From contig NZ_RHOG01000009.1 in assembly GCF_003946405.1 (NCBI RefSeq), forward strand, positions 17,887 through 81,886: 64,000 bases of DNA, written 5' to 3'. Below are positions 17,146 through 26,456 of this stretch, one piece after another; the first letter of the stretch is position 1, and every line of letters begins with the position of its first letter. Below the pieces are notes generated by a model. It was not told the origin of the DNA, did no database searches, and saw only the letters and a list, made by a program, of their open reading frames with translations. The position numbers and the translations under genes are program-made. This DNA is from Lacticaseibacillus yichunensis (GTDB taxonomy: Bacteria > Bacillota > Bacilli > Lactobacillales > Lactobacillaceae).

Positions 17146-17832
17146 TCAGGCCTCGACTTTATAGCCGACGCCCCAGACGGTCTCGATCACTTTTTCGCCG
17201 TCTGTGGCTTCTTCGATCTTATCGCGCAAGTGCGAGACATGGACCATGACGGTTTTCGCCGACACGATCGACTCCTGTTGCCAGACACGCTCGAAGATCT
17301 CGTCGGCCGAGAAAACACGGTTCGGATGGCTGGCCAGCAGGTATAAAATGCCGAATTCCAGCGCGGTCAGCTGAATCTGTTTGCCTGTCAGGGTGGTCAC
17401 TTCATGGCTGTCTTTTTTAATGGTCAGCGGGCCGACTTCCAGCACATCGGGCTCGTCGTTAGTTACCTTGCCCTCGGTGCGCCGCAGCAGGCTCTTCACC
17501 CGCGCCATCACTTCAAGCGGATTGAACGGCTTCGTCACGTAATCATCCGCGCCGGTAATGAGGCCGCGAATCTTGTCCATGTCGCCGGTCTTCGCCGACA
17601 CGATGATGATCGGCAGTTCGCTGTCTTTGCGGACCTGCTTGACCACATCGATGCCCGACATATTCGGCATCATGATGTCCAAGATCATCAGCGCGATGTC
17701 CGGATTGGTAGCGAGCTTGGTGATCGCCTCTTTGCCGCTGTACGCGAGGACTGGGTCATACCCTTCATTTTGCACATAGATACTCAATAATTCGACGATC
17801 TCTTTGTCGTCATCAACGATCAGAATTTTCAT
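17146..17832 (-). CDS. OmpR-family response regulator (VanR-like)
   Basis: 228 aa. The receiver domain has the acidic pair DDD at the N-terminus, phospho-acceptor D52 in MILDIMMPN and the conserved Lys in KPFNP. The C-terminal winged helix shows TALEFGIL and GVGYKV. The ATG at 17832 is chosen because AAGGAG is 9 nt upstream; the GTG at 17838 is too close to it. It is first in the operon RR-kinase-carboxypeptidase and probably regulates the operon and other cell-wall genes. Confidence 0.92.
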   Translation of the reverse strand: MKILIVDDDKEIVELLSIYVQNEGYDPVLAYSGKEAITKLATNPDIALMILDIMMPNMSGIDVVKQVRKDSELPIIIVSAKTGDMDKIRGLITGADDYVTKPFNPLEVMARVKSLLRRTEGKVTNDEPDVLEVGPLTIKKDSHEVTTLTGKQIQLTALEFGILYLLASHPNRVFSADEIFERVWQQESIVSAKTVMVHVSHLRDKIEEATDGEKVIETVWGVGYKVEA

Positions 17833-17955
17833 TAGCACGATCTCCTTGGAAAAATGGGTGTGCGTTGCAAGTTCATTGTACCAGACCGCACCACAAAAAC
17901 CGCGGCGCCGCTGGATTCAGTGAAAACTTTCCAGAAAATTTAAAAAGGCCAGCCG

Positions 17956-18588
17956 TCATTGCGGATAGCGCTCGGCTAATTGCGTCACCAGTAGGCTGAG
18001 GCGTTGCTGAAGCTTGGGTTTGCTGAGCGCCTTGGCCGCTTTGTCCGTCCCGACCAGCGCCACGAGTTGGAGCTGAAGCAAGCCCGTAAGCGCCTCGCGC
18101 ACCGCATCGCCGCCAAACCGCGGATCAGCGAGCAGGTCCCCGACCCCAGCCTTAAGCACGCGGAGCAGCAAGACCGGGTCGATGGCTTGCAGGCGGCCCT
18201 TGTTGATGCCGGCCTGCAGTTCATCAGCCAGTTGCGCCTGCCACTCATTCAACACGCGATTGAGGCGCGCGGCCAGCCGCGGATATTGCTGCATCAGGTC
18301 ACTGAGGAAAAGAGGGCTCCCCGCCGTCAAAACCGTCAGTTCGTCCACCAGGCGAAGCGCCAGCGCCTCATCTCTACCTGCACTGGCCGCCTCGATGATT
18401 GCGCTCTGCTGCGCAACGACGGCCTCGATCACCGCTTCCTTCGACTCAAAATACAAATAGAGCTTGCCCCGACTGACGCCCACGCGTTTGGCCAGCGTGC
18501 CCATGGCCAACCCATTAAGGCCATCGCGCACCAGCACCTGATCGATGCGCGTCAATAGATCATCTTTGCGTTCGTCCTCTGAAAGCAT
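17956..18588 (-). CDS. TetR/AcrR family transcriptional regulator
   Basis: 210 aa. The N-terminal helix-turn-helix is about residues 25-50 (MGTLAKRVGVSRGKLYLYFESKEAV). The C-terminal ligand-binding region is Leu/Ala rich and does not reveal the ligand. No transporter or enzyme gene is adjacent, so its targets are unknown. Its own promoter (TTGTCT-17-TATCCT) carries a 9-bp inverted repeat, suggesting autoregulation. Confidence 0.88.
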   Translation of the reverse strand: MLSEDERKDDLLTRIDQVLVRDGLNGLAMGTLAKRVGVSRGKLYLYFESKEAVIEAVVAQQSAIIEAASAGRDEALALRLVDELTVLTAGSPLFLSDLMQQYPRLAARLNRVLNEWQAQLADELQAGINKGRLQAIDPVLLLRVLKAGVGDLLADPRFGGDAVREALTGLLQLQLVALVGTDKAAKALSKPKLQQRLSLLVTQLAERYPQ

Positions 18589-18614
18589 CGCGCCCCTCCT
18601 TGTCTGTTATTGAT

Positions 18615-18662
18615 AGGATAGCGGTTTTAAACAAAATAGACAAGTTGTTGTGTTTTTGTTTA
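18615..18662 (-). promoter_or_regulatory. promoter with inverted-repeat operator of the TetR gene
   Basis: Minus-strand TTGTCT (18638-18643), 17-nt spacer, TATCCT (18615-18620). A perfect inverted repeat TAAACAAAA / TTTTGTTTA (18628-18636 with 18654-18662, 17-nt gap) flanks the -35 box. It is a candidate binding site for the TetR product. Confidence 0.5.
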
Positions 18663-18723
18663 ATCAGTTCATTTTCGCTCTTGTGCCGGTCTTCTCGGTG
18701 GCCACCGCACTCAGGCGCAAGGT

Positions 18724-18765
18724 CAAAAAACGCCGAGACCGGGGACCCCAGCTTCGGCGTTTTTA
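18724..18765. terminator. terminator downstream of guaB
   Basis: The stem ACGCCGA / TTCGGCGT encloses a GC-rich inner part and has A- and T-runs on either side, directly after the guaB stop. It may work both ways. Confidence 0.8.
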
Positions 18766-18773
18766 ATGATCGA

Positions 18774-20370
<1,597 letters not shown>

Positions 20371-20402
20371 AATGATAAAGCCCTCATTTTCGTGGAAAAA
20401 GG

Positions 20403-20453
20403 CCGAACGAGGTCCCGCAGATCCGCCGAAAATTCGAAACTCGTTCGGTTTTT
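20403..20453 (+). terminator. terminator-like hairpin, plus strand
   Basis: 9-bp stem CCGAACGAG / CTCGTTCGG (20403-20411 with 20440-20448) followed by TTTTT. No plus-strand gene precedes it, so it may act on antisense transcription or protect guaB from read-through. Confidence 0.55.
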
Positions 20454-20477
20454 ATTCAAGCAATAATTTTTCGACAC

Positions 20478-20505
20478 AAAAAGCGTTCGGAAAAATTCCG
20501 AACGC
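20478..20505 (-). terminator. terminator of the ychF-DUF1129 operon
   Basis: Perfect 8-bp stem GCGTTCGG / CCGAACGC (20483-20490 with 20498-20505) and a T-run on the minus strand, 10 nt after the DUF1129 stop. Its stem shares the CCGAACG core with the hairpin at 20403. Confidence 0.85.
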
Positions 20506-20514
20506 TTTCAGTCA

Positions 20515-21489
20515 TTAGTTGGCGTTTCTGTTGGTGGCGGCTAAGGCCCCACCGACCAAGCCTGGCAGGTGATAGCGACGCTTGAGCAGGTAGTGGATCC
20601 CGTATGACAGCGCGGCGGCGATCAGGTAACCCCAGAACGGCATGCCGTGGGTCAGCGGTCCAGGAAGCAGGGCCGACACACCGGAGATGATGGAGCCGAC
20701 CATGAAGACCACGATGCCCGCCAAGATCAGCAGCCAGAACTTTGGCCGTTGATCCTTGGGGCGAATGCTCCAGTCGTTGTAATAGGCGAAGATCACGCCG
20801 GCTGTGATGGACATCATCAAAAGCGGAATGATGCCCTGGGTCGTGCCAGCATCTTTGGATTTCACGAAGTACATCATCACCCCGTTGACCAGGGCCAAGA
20901 TCGCCATGAAGATCAGCGAGATATCGATCATGGAAAGCCACAGAGGCGCCTTTTTGATCGGCTTTGGCGCATAGATCAATGCAGACGCCTTGGCGGAAAC
21001 GGGGCCGTACAGCGCCGTTGCCGGCTGGCCCTTGCGCTGGGCGGTCAGGATCTCAGGCAAAATATCCTTGAGAATCTGTTCCTGGCGCTCATCGGAAAGG
21101 GCACTGTCGGTCATCTGCCGGCGCAGTTTGAAGACGTACTCGTCATTTTTGCGGGTCAATTGGCCCAACATCTCGGACACAGAGGCCTCAGCAAGGGCGG
21201 CGTCTGCGACTTCCGCTTCCTTGGCTGCGGCATGCTTTTCCGCCTGTTTCTGGGCGCGGCTGGCATTGCGGCCCGCTGGCTTGGCAGCGTCTTCGTGCTC
21301 AGCCAATTGGGCGCGCACCTCCGCCGTTGTTTGCGGGGCGTCCGTTTCAGTGTCAGTCTCGGTTGCCGGCGCGTCTTGAGTCGCGGCGTCCGAAGGTGTG
21401 GCCTGGGTCGCAGTCTGCGAGGCGGTGTCTTCAGGCGCGGCGTCCGGCGTCGTTTTTGGTTCCTCTTGGTTCAAGTCTTTCTCTGCCAA
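20515..21489 (-). CDS. DUF1129 family membrane protein
   Basis: 324 aa. A long Thr/Ala/Asp/Glu-rich, probably disordered N-terminus (1-100) precedes a conserved cytoplasmic helical part (NDEYVFKLRRQM). Four membrane segments follow at about 187-206, 219-236, 252-274 and 284-302. DUF1129 proteins are typical of lactobacilli and often follow ychF; their function is unknown. The gene lies 11 nt after ychF and probably shares its transcript. Confidence 0.78.
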   Translation of the reverse strand: MAEKDLNQEEPKTTPDAAPEDTASQTATQATPSDAATQDAPATETDTETDAPQTTAEVRAQLAEHEDAAKPAGRNASRAQKQAEKHAAAKEAEVADAALAEASVSEMLGQLTRKNDEYVFKLRRQMTDSALSDERQEQILKDILPEILTAQRKGQPATALYGPVSAKASALIYAPKPIKKAPLWLSMIDISLIFMAILALVNGVMMYFVKSKDAGTTQGIIPLLMMSITAGVIFAYYNDWSIRPKDQRPKFWLLILAGIVVFMVGSIISGVSALLPGPLTHGMPFWGYLIAAALSYGIHYLLKRRYHLPGLVGGALAATNRNAN

Positions 21490-21500
21490 TTTTGTTCCCC

Positions 21501-22601
21501 CTATACATTGAAGCGGAATTCGATGATGTCGCCGTCTTGCACGACGTATTCCTTGCCTTCGGAGCGCAGGCGCCCAGCTTCGCGGACCGCCTGCATCGAG
21601 CCGAATTTATCGAGATCTGCGAAGGACACAGTCTCGGCGCGAATAAAGCCGCGCTCAAAATCGGAATGGATAACGCCCGCTACTTGCGGCGCCTTCATCC
21701 CCTGCTTGAACGTCCAGGCCCGAGTCTCAGGGCCGCCAGCCGTGAAGAAGGTGGCCAGCCCCAGCAGATGATAGCTGGCGCGAATCAATTTGTCCAGACC
21801 AGGTTCGGTGACACCTTCTGCTTCCAGAAAATCGGCCTTTTCGTCGTCATCGAGCTCGGCGATCTCTTCTTCGGTCTTCGCGGAAATGGCCAGTGCCTCG
21901 GCGCCATCCTCAGCCGCGTAGTCCTCGATCTGCTTGACGTAAGGCGACTGCTCTGGGTCGGCCATGTCGTCTTCGGCAATGTTGGCCACATACAGCACGG
22001 GCTTAGAGGTCAACAGGAAGAGCCCCTTCACGATCTTTTGCTCATCTTCATTGAAGTCCAGCGAGCGCACCGGCTTGCCTTCTTCAAGAGCCGGTTTGAT
22101 CTTCTGCAGGACCGCAAATTCGGCCAGCGCCGCCTTGTCCTTGGTGCGGGCGACTTTTTCCACCTTGGCGTAGCGCTTATTGATGGCGTCAAGATCGGCG
22201 ATGGCCAGCTCCAAGTTGATGGTCTCGATATCGTCGATTGGGTCGACTTTGCCGGTGACGCTGGTGATTTCGTCGTCATCAAACGCCCGGACGACATGGA
22301 CGATCGCATCGACTTGGCGAATATTTTCCAAAAACTTGTTGCCGAGGCCTTCCCCTTTCGAGGCGCCCTTGACGATGCCGGCAATGTCTGTGAACTCGAA
22401 GGTCGTGTGGACGATCTTCTTGGCCGGAATCAATTCATCGATGCGCGTCAGCCGTGCGTCCGGCACTTCGACCATGCCGACATTCGGGTCGATCGTAGCA
22501 AATGGGTAGTTTGCCATTTCCGCGCCCGCTTTGGTGATCGCGTTGAACAAGGTGGATTTACCGACGTTGGGCAAGCCCACGATACCTGCTGTTAAAGCCA
22601 T
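21501..22601 (-). CDS. ychF: redox-regulated ATPase YchF (Obg-family)
   Basis: 366 aa, standard length. The P-loop is GLPNVGKST (about 9-17), followed by NYPFATIDPN. NMVE-type specificity in this family binds ATP rather than GTP, and a C-terminal TGS domain ends in VQDGDIIEFRFNV. It associates with ribosomes and is linked to stress and translation quality. It is followed by DUF1129 and preceded by the DUF951 gene, an arrangement common in this order. Confidence 0.95.
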   Translation of the reverse strand: MALTAGIVGLPNVGKSTLFNAITKAGAEMANYPFATIDPNVGMVEVPDARLTRIDELIPAKKIVHTTFEFTDIAGIVKGASKGEGLGNKFLENIRQVDAIVHVVRAFDDDEITSVTGKVDPIDDIETINLELAIADLDAINKRYAKVEKVARTKDKAALAEFAVLQKIKPALEEGKPVRSLDFNEDEQKIVKGLFLLTSKPVLYVANIAEDDMADPEQSPYVKQIEDYAAEDGAEALAISAKTEEEIAELDDDEKADFLEAEGVTEPGLDKLIRASYHLLGLATFFTAGGPETRAWTFKQGMKAPQVAGVIHSDFERGFIRAETVSFADLDKFGSMQAVREAGRLRSEGKEYVVQDGDIIEFRFNV

Positions 22602-22628
22602 AAGTGATCTTCACGCTTTCTGTTTGGT

Positions 22629-22823
22629 TTAGCCTTCTGCCTCGGCAGCGTGGCTCAGGATCTTTTTCATTTTCCGGTCAAAATCATGGCGACTCATCAT
22701 CACGATGTGGCCGCAGCCCGAACACCGGATCTTGATGTCCATGCCCAGCCGGATGATCTCCCAATCATTCGTCCCGCAGGCATGCGCCTTTTTCATCAGG
22801 ACGTGGTCGTGTAAGTCATACAT
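22629..22823 (-). CDS. DUF951 family protein
   Basis: 64 aa, with three Cys residues in MKKAHACGTNDW and KIRCSGCGHIVM that suggest a small zinc-binding fold. DUF951 genes are regularly found between parB and ychF in lactobacilli; function unknown. A GGAGGG site precedes the ATG. It lies 30 nt after parB. Confidence 0.88.
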   Translation of the reverse strand: MYDLHDHVLMKKAHACGTNDWEIIRLGMDIKIRCSGCGHIVMMSRHDFDRKMKKILSHAAEAEG

Positions 22824-22853
22824 CGCGTGGTCCCTCCTTCTAATAGAAGCAAG

Positions 22854-23723
22854 TTAATTCAAGTCGACATCCAGCAGTTCGAGAATGCGGGTCAGGTCGC
22901 TGTTGTCGGTAAAATCGATCTCGATTTTCCCTTTACCGCGCTGGGTCTGCGCGATATTGACCTTGGTGCCAAAGCGCCCGGCCAGCTGGTTCTCGCTGGC
23001 GCGCAAATACGGCGACTTCTTCTTTTCGGTGTGCTGCTGCCGCGCCTCGCCGGCATTCATCTGATTGATCAGCCGTTCAAGCTGACGCACGGTCAGACCA
23101 TCCGCCACCGTTTTTTTCGCGACGGCATTGATCTTCTTCTTATCCTTCAGCGAAAGCAAGGTGCGCGCCTGGCCCATCGAAAGCTTGTTGGTGTTGAGCA
23201 GCTTCTTCACTTCCGGCGGCAGCGTCAACAGGCGCAAGTAATTGGCGATATATGGCCGACTCTTACCGAGGCGCTTGGAGACTTCCGCCTGGGTCAGCTT
23301 GAGTTTCTTGATCAAAGTGTCATAGGCCTGCGCCTCATCCAGCGGCGTGAGATCCTCGCGCTGTAGATTTTCCAGCACAGCGATCTCCATCATGGCCGGA
23401 TCATCGAAGGTGCGGATGATTGCCGGAATGGTTTCCTTACCAGCCATTTTGGATGCCCGGAAGCGCCGCTCGCCGGTGATGATCTCATAGCCAGAAACGC
23501 TTTGGCGCACAATGATCGGCTGAAAAACACCGGTGTTTTTGATCGACGCGGCGAGCTCTTCCAGCGCCTCTTCGTCAAACGTCTTCCGCGGCTGGTAAGG
23601 ATTCGGCCGAATGTCCTTCAGCGGCAGCTCCTCCACATTGGAGAAGCTGAGATCCGGGCTTTCGAAATCCTTGAAAATGGCATCGATGCCGCGACCGAGG
23701 CCTTTGCTATTCTTATTCGCCAT
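22854..23723 (-). CDS. parB: chromosome partitioning protein ParB/Spo0J
   Basis: 289 aa. The N-terminal ParB/CTPase domain has boxes I and II (NPYQPRKTFDEEALEEL and ITGERRFRASK). A helix-turn-helix (TQAEVSKRLGKSRPYIANYLRLL) is near residues 140-165, and there is a C-terminal dimerisation part. It loads on parS sites near oriC and slides as a CTP-bound clamp. Its ATG overlaps the parA stop by 11 nt. Confidence 0.94.
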   Translation of the reverse strand: MANKNSKGLGRGIDAIFKDFESPDLSFSNVEELPLKDIRPNPYQPRKTFDEEALEELAASIKNTGVFQPIIVRQSVSGYEIITGERRFRASKMAGKETIPAIIRTFDDPAMMEIAVLENLQREDLTPLDEAQAYDTLIKKLKLTQAEVSKRLGKSRPYIANYLRLLTLPPEVKKLLNTNKLSMGQARTLLSLKDKKKINAVAKKTVADGLTVRQLERLINQMNAGEARQQHTEKKKSPYLRASENQLAGRFGTKVNIAQTQRGKGKIEIDFTDNSDLTRILELLDVDLN

Positions 23724-24480
23724 GGGCCTTCAACACTTCCTTTGCAAGCGCGTTGTAAACGTCTGCGCCCTTTGACTTTGGATCATAATCCACGATTGGC
23801 TGGCCATAACTGGGTGCCTCGGCCAGGCGAGTGATGCGCGGAATGACGACTTCATAAACTTTGTCGCCAAAATACTTCCGCACCTCCTGAATCACTTGCG
23901 CGCCCAAGTTCGTGCGGGCGTCGTACATCGTGAGCAGGACCCCTTCGATCGCGAGTTTTGGATTGAAATGCTTTTGCACCAAACGTACGGTGTTGAGCAA
24001 TTGGCTCAGCCCTTCCAGCGCGTAGTATTCGCTTTGCACCGGAATCAAGATGGAATGCGCCGCGGTAAAAGCATTGATGGAGAGCTGGCCGAGCGACGGC
24101 GGGCAGTCGATCAAGACGTAATCGTATTGGTCTTCCACCGGATCAAGGCCGAGCTTAAGCCGCATTTCGCGGGCCATCTGGGAGGTCAGTTCGATCTCGG
24201 CGCCGGCCAACTGAATCGTGGCCGGCACGATCCACAGATTTTTGTGACTGGTCGGCAAGATTGCTTCGGTGATCGGATCTTCGTTGACCAAAACGTCATA
24301 GATATCCTTGACCACCTGGGATTTTTGAATGCCCACGCCGCTGGTCGCATTGCCCTGCGCATCGGCATCGATAAGCAGGACCTTTTTGCCGGCGTTGGCG
24401 AGACACGCGCCCAGATTGATGGTGGTCGTCGTTTTGCCGACGCCGCCTTTTTGGTTGGCTACCGCAATGATATGTGCCAT
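23713..24480 (-). CDS. parA: chromosome partitioning ATPase ParA/Soj
   Basis: 255 aa. The deviant Walker A motif KGGVGKTTT is at about 11-19, Walker B DYVLIDCPPSL is near residue 115, and the C-terminal PSYGQPI motif is present. It works with ParB in origin segregation and in control of DnaA. It is part of the rsmG-noc-parA-parB cluster. Confidence 0.95.
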   Translation of the reverse strand: MAHIIAVANQKGGVGKTTTTINLGACLANAGKKVLLIDADAQGNATSGVGIQKSQVVKDIYDVLVNEDPITEAILPTSHKNLWIVPATIQLAGAEIELTSQMAREMRLKLGLDPVEDQYDYVLIDCPPSLGQLSINAFTAAHSILIPVQSEYYALEGLSQLLNTVRLVQKHFNPKLAIEGVLLTMYDARTNLGAQVIQEVRKYFGDKVYEVVIPRITRLAEAPSYGQPIVDYDPKSKGADVYNALAKEVLKAHGE

Positions 24481-24488
24481 GGTGCCTC

Positions 24489-25445
24489 CTACTTCTTGTC
24501 TTTCTTGATCGCGATGGTGAAGAGCAGCTCGTCGTCGGTTTCCGTTTGCTTGACGGTGGCCTTGAAACCGGAGTCACGTATCATCTCGACCGACTGTTTT
24601 AGAGTATTTACCGCCATGCGAGCATCCCGCCCGCCAATCTGGTGGCGGTTGGGATTTTTCGGTTTGCGGCCGCGGGTCGACTTGACCGGTTCCGCAGACG
24701 ACGCAGCGGCTTCTGCCGAGTCGCCGGAGTCCGCGTCGCTCGGGGCACTTGGTTGGGCCGTGGCCTGTGAGTCAGCCGTAGCGGTTGGGGCCTGCGTGGC
24801 GGCGGCCGGATTCAGAATTTTTTCCACGGCCTGGTGTGTGTCTTGGACGGTCAGGTCATTGGCCAAGATCTCGTGCAAAAGCAGTTCCTGATGATAATCA
24901 TCCAGCCGCAACAGTTCGCGGCCATGGCGCTCGGACAGCTCGCCGTTCATGATGGCCTGCTGGGCGCCTTCAGACAGCTTGAGCAGGCGCAACTTGTTGG
25001 CGACAAAGGACTGACTCTTGCCGAGCTGCTGGGCCAACGCCTGCTGGGTCATGTGATTCAGCGTCATCAACTCGGTATAGGCTTCGGCTTCCTCGATGGC
25101 GGACAGGCCCTCGCGCTGGAGGTTCTCGATCAGCGCCATTGCGGCACTTTCCTCGTCGCTCATCTTCTGGACCAAAGCCGGCGCCGTGTCGAATTTCAGG
25201 CTCTGCATAGCCCGAAACCGCCGTTCGCCTGCGATGATCTCATATTTGCCTGGCTCGTATTCGCGCACGACGATCGGCTGAAGCAAGCCATGTGCCTTGA
25301 TCGTTTCAGCCAGCTCCGCGATTGCCTCTTTAGAAAAGACTTTGCGGGGCTGAAACCGGTTCGGCACGATATCGGCGAGCGGAATCTCAGTTACGCTCGG
25401 CCGTTCTGGTTCCTGTTTTTTACGCCCAAAAAACGAAAGTGCCAC
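24489..25445 (-). CDS. noc: nucleoid occlusion protein Noc (ParB paralog)
   Basis: 318 aa ParB-like protein between rsmG and parA, the conserved position of Noc. It has NRFQPRKVFSKEAI and IIAGERRFRAMQ boxes and a helix-turn-helix (TQQALAQQLGKSQSFVANKLRLL). A long Ala/Ser/Pro-rich linker lies at about 215-260, which makes it longer than the usual 285 aa. The N-terminal amphipathic membrane helix expected of Noc (MALSFFGRKKQE) is present. It blocks septum formation over the nucleoid. Confidence 0.88.
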   Translation of the reverse strand: MALSFFGRKKQEPERPSVTEIPLADIVPNRFQPRKVFSKEAIAELAETIKAHGLLQPIVVREYEPGKYEIIAGERRFRAMQSLKFDTAPALVQKMSDEESAAMALIENLQREGLSAIEEAEAYTELMTLNHMTQQALAQQLGKSQSFVANKLRLLKLSEGAQQAIMNGELSERHGRELLRLDDYHQELLLHEILANDLTVQDTHQAVEKILNPAAATQAPTATADSQATAQPSAPSDADSGDSAEAAASSAEPVKSTRGRKPKNPNRHQIGGRDARMAVNTLKQSVEMIRDSGFKATVKQTETDDELLFTIAIKKDKK

Positions 25446-25462
25446 GTCTTTTTCCTCCTTGC

Positions 25463-26194
25463 CTATTTCCCACCCAACGGTTGCTTTGCCGGCGTACCAG
25501 GCTTACGCGGATATTTGCCCGGCGTTTTAGCGACCTTTGTGATGACCACGAGGCTTCGCGCGTCCCCAGTTTCAGGCAACGTCACATCAAGCTCGGCCGT
25601 CACCTCGCCGCCAAGTAGATCGAGTGCGGTTTGCGCCGCATCGACTTCGCGCTCCGCCCGGCTGCCCTTCATCGCGATGAACCGCCCGCCGATTTTCACC
25701 AGCGGCAGGCACAGCTCGGCCAGCACATTCAGTGGGGCCACAGCGCGCGCGGTGACGACATCGAAGCTCGCCCGATAGCCGCTTGTCTTGGCGCCAAACT
25801 CTTCGGCCCGCGCATGCACCAGCTGAACACCATCCACGCCCAATTGCTCGGTGAGTCTGGCCAGAAAATCGATCCGTTTTTGAAGCGCATCGACGATGGT
25901 CACATGCAGCTGCGGATTCAGAATTTTCACTGGCAGGGACGGAAAACCCGCGCCAGCGCCGACATCACACAAGGCGAGATCGGCGAGCTTGAGGTCCGGG
26001 GCCGCCTGCAAAAGCGTGAGCGAGTCGTAAAAATGCTTCAGGTACACGTCGGCTTCGGCAGTCAGCGCCGTCAGGTTCATCTTCTCGTTTTCCGCGACCA
26101 GATAGCGATAATACGTCGCAAACTGTGCGAGTTGCGCTGGGTCATGCGGCCAGTCTGCCGCCGCCAGTGCCGCCTTGAATTGTTCTGGATCCAT
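25463..26194 (-). CDS. rsmG: 16S rRNA (guanine-527-N7) methyltransferase
   Basis: 243 aa. The SAM-binding motif DVGAGAGFPSLPVKI begins near residue 75, and the other GidB landmarks (DALQKRIDFL, VTARAVAPL) follow. It methylates G527 of 16S rRNA; loss gives low-level streptomycin resistance in other bacteria. It is first of the origin-proximal rsmG-noc-parA-parB run. Confidence 0.94.
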   Translation of the reverse strand: MDPEQFKAALAAADWPHDPAQLAQFATYYRYLVAENEKMNLTALTAEADVYLKHFYDSLTLLQAAPDLKLADLALCDVGAGAGFPSLPVKILNPQLHVTIVDALQKRIDFLARLTEQLGVDGVQLVHARAEEFGAKTSGYRASFDVVTARAVAPLNVLAELCLPLVKIGGRFIAMKGSRAEREVDAAQTALDLLGGEVTAELDVTLPETGDARSLVVITKVAKTPGKYPRKPGTPAKQPLGGK

Positions 26195-26380
26195 CTTGCA
26201 CCAGCCCTTTATCTCAGCGTTTCAACGCCGGTTTTTGTGAAACAGAGGCGCCGTTTCACGTACCCGTCTAGTGTACCGTAAAACCGCCGGGCACTCAACC
26301 GTCGCCGGCGAGAAGTCAGGCGCGAAATAAGGCCGGTTTCTCGCGACTTGAGATTAATTTTCCCGCAACACGCGGCAACG

Positions 26381-26424
26381 AAAAAAGGCACCCCACCAGC
26401 GGAAGTGCCTGATGAGGGTGCCTT
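26381..26424 (-). terminator. terminator of the 617-aa surface protein gene
   Basis: 8-bp stem AAGGCACC / GGTGCCTT (26385-26392 with 26417-26424) with an inner loop and six T on the minus strand. Nothing else is seen between 26195 and 26456 except a GTGAAAC / GTTTCAC inverted repeat. Confidence 0.8.
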
Positions 26425-26456
26425 GAGTGCGTTACAGGGCGTGCGGCGTTGAGCCA

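Noticed and set aside
14637..17832. Vancomycin resistance cluster
   Set aside because: No D-Ala-D-Lac ligase, dehydrogenase or VanX gene is present; only the regulatory pair and a PBP5-type enzyme.
21327..22595. Long plus-strand open frame opposite ychF and DUF1129
   Set aside because: Both opposite genes are well supported; the frame gives a low-complexity basic translation with no family features.
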